This document shows positions 5,227 to 5,806 of a stretch of 5,806 nucleotides of DNA, piece after piece. The translations under genes were made by a program, and so were the position numbers. Every line of letters starts with the position of its first letter. The first letter of the stretch is position 1. Under the pieces are notes generated by a model. That model saw nothing but the letters and a program-made list of their open reading frames with translations, was not told the DNA's origin and searched no databases. Source of the DNA: Lachnospiraceae bacterium UBA3826 (GTDB taxonomy: Bacteria > Bacillota > Clostridia > Lachnospirales > Lachnospiraceae); NCBI GenBank assembly GCA_002393095.1, contig DGII01000081.1:1-5806 (forward strand), in the 5' to 3' direction.

Positions 5227-5806
5227 ATGAGTAAATTGATGCTTATAGACGGGCATAGTATAGTGAACAGGGCTTTCTACGGTGTGCCGGAGCTTACCAA
5301 TGAGTCCGGTCTGCATGTCAATGCCATATACGGTTTTCTTAATATACTCTTCAAGCTTATGGATGATGAAAAACCGGACTATCTCTGTGTGGCATTCGAT
5401 ATGAGTGCACCCACATTCAGACATGAGAGATATCCGGAATATAAGGGTACACGTAAGCCTATGCCGGAGGAACTTAAGGAGCAGGTGCCTGTACTTAAGG
5501 ATGTGCTTACGGCTATGGATATAACCATAGTCACTCATGAGGGCTGGGAAGCGGACGATATCCTTGGTTCGCTTGCGAGAAAGGCTGAGAGCGAGGACAT
5601 GGAGGTAAGCCTTGTGTCCGGAGACAGGGATCTTCTGCAGATAGCATCGGATAAGGTTAAGATCGTGTTGCCTAAGACCAAGGGCGGCAAGACCGAGGTG
5701 GAGATGTATCACACTAAGGATGTGATAGATAAGTATCAGGTCCCTCCTGTGGGAATAATAGAGCTTAAGGCCCTTATGGGAGATTCCTCGGATAATATTC
5801 CGGGTG
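5227..5806 (+). CDS. polA: DNA polymerase I, N-terminal 5'-3' exonuclease domain (3' end outside window)
   Basis: The first 193 codons of PolA, which removes RNA primers and fills gaps in replication and repair. The visible part is the 5' nuclease (FEN/XPG-like) domain. Metal-binding acidic residues are in place: D8 (LIDGH), D58 (VAFD), E108/D110/D111 (WEADD), D133 and D135 (SGDRD), and D186/D189 (GDSSDNIPG). The DNA-contact stretch FRHERYPEYKGTR (64-76) is also typical. The start ATG has AGGGA at 5216-5220, 6 bases upstream. It follows the zinc-finger gene by 45 bases without a terminator, so it is likely in the hisS cluster. The frame runs off the window edge intact; polymerase domains cannot be assessed. 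A stand-alone 5' exonuclease of this family cannot be formally excluded because only this domain is visible. Confidence 0.93.
   Translation, partial: MSKLMLIDGHSIVNRAFYGVPELTNESGLHVNAIYGFLNILFKLMDDEKPDYLCVAFDMSAPTFRHERYPEYKGTRKPMPEELKEQVPVLKDVLTAMDITIVTHEGWEADDILGSLARKAESEDMEVSLVSGDRDLLQIASDKVKIVLPKTKGGKTEVEMYHTKDVIDKYQVPPVGIIELKALMGDSSDNIPG

Noticed and set aside
5182..5712. 176-codon ORF on the - strand
   Set aside because: It is the reverse shadow of polA, whose + strand frame has all catalytic acidic motifs.

Overview
The window looks like a piece of chromosome from a gut Lachnospiraceae-type Firmicute. A pectin-degrading Lachnospira, Butyrivibrio or Roseburia relative is my best guess. 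The evidence is strong purine-rich Shine-Dalgarno sites, moderate G+C, frequent CTTAAG codon pairs, and a galacturonate-catabolism operon beside hisS and polA. The genus is inferred from style and gene content, not proven.

Layout. Positions 1-2939 carry a co-directional hexuronate operon: the 3' end of a tagaturonate reductase gene (uxaB), a complete altronate dehydratase gene (uxaA) and an SDR-family oxidoreductase gene. Together the first two turn D-tagaturonate (from galacturonate) into altronate and then 2-keto-3-deoxygluconate; the SDR probably acts on a related keto-sugar acid. Positions 3533-5806 carry a second co-directional cluster: hisS, a small zinc-finger/single-membrane-segment protein resembling a ZAS anti-sigma factor but with no sensor domain, and the 5' end of polA. 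A good sigma-A-type promoter (3467-3495) sits just before hisS.

Between the two clusters, about 590 bases hold no credible gene. They are filled almost end to end by the most unusual thing in the window: two diverged copies of a roughly 255-base, highly structured element arranged head-to-head (copy 1 read on the - strand, 3196 to 2941; copy 2 on the + strand, about 3193 to 3456). Each copy folds into a long rod-like stem with a conserved internal loop, leading to a junction with two tetraloop hairpins, most of whose loops read TGGA in the sense direction. Stem sequences differ strongly between the copies but remain paired, through many compensatory changes, whereas junction and loop bases are kept. 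That is the signature of a conserved RNA (or single-stranded DNA) structure. I do not recognise it as a known family. It may be a structured ncRNA, or a palindromic non-autonomous mobile element whose ends read TATCTG...CAGATA.

Other points: HisRS carries the RYDLTVP / QFYQCDIDILG motif type seen in eukaryal and Bacteroidetes enzymes rather than the usual bacterial LRPEGTA type, and has a short C-terminal domain; the ZAS-like protein has no adjacent sigma factor.
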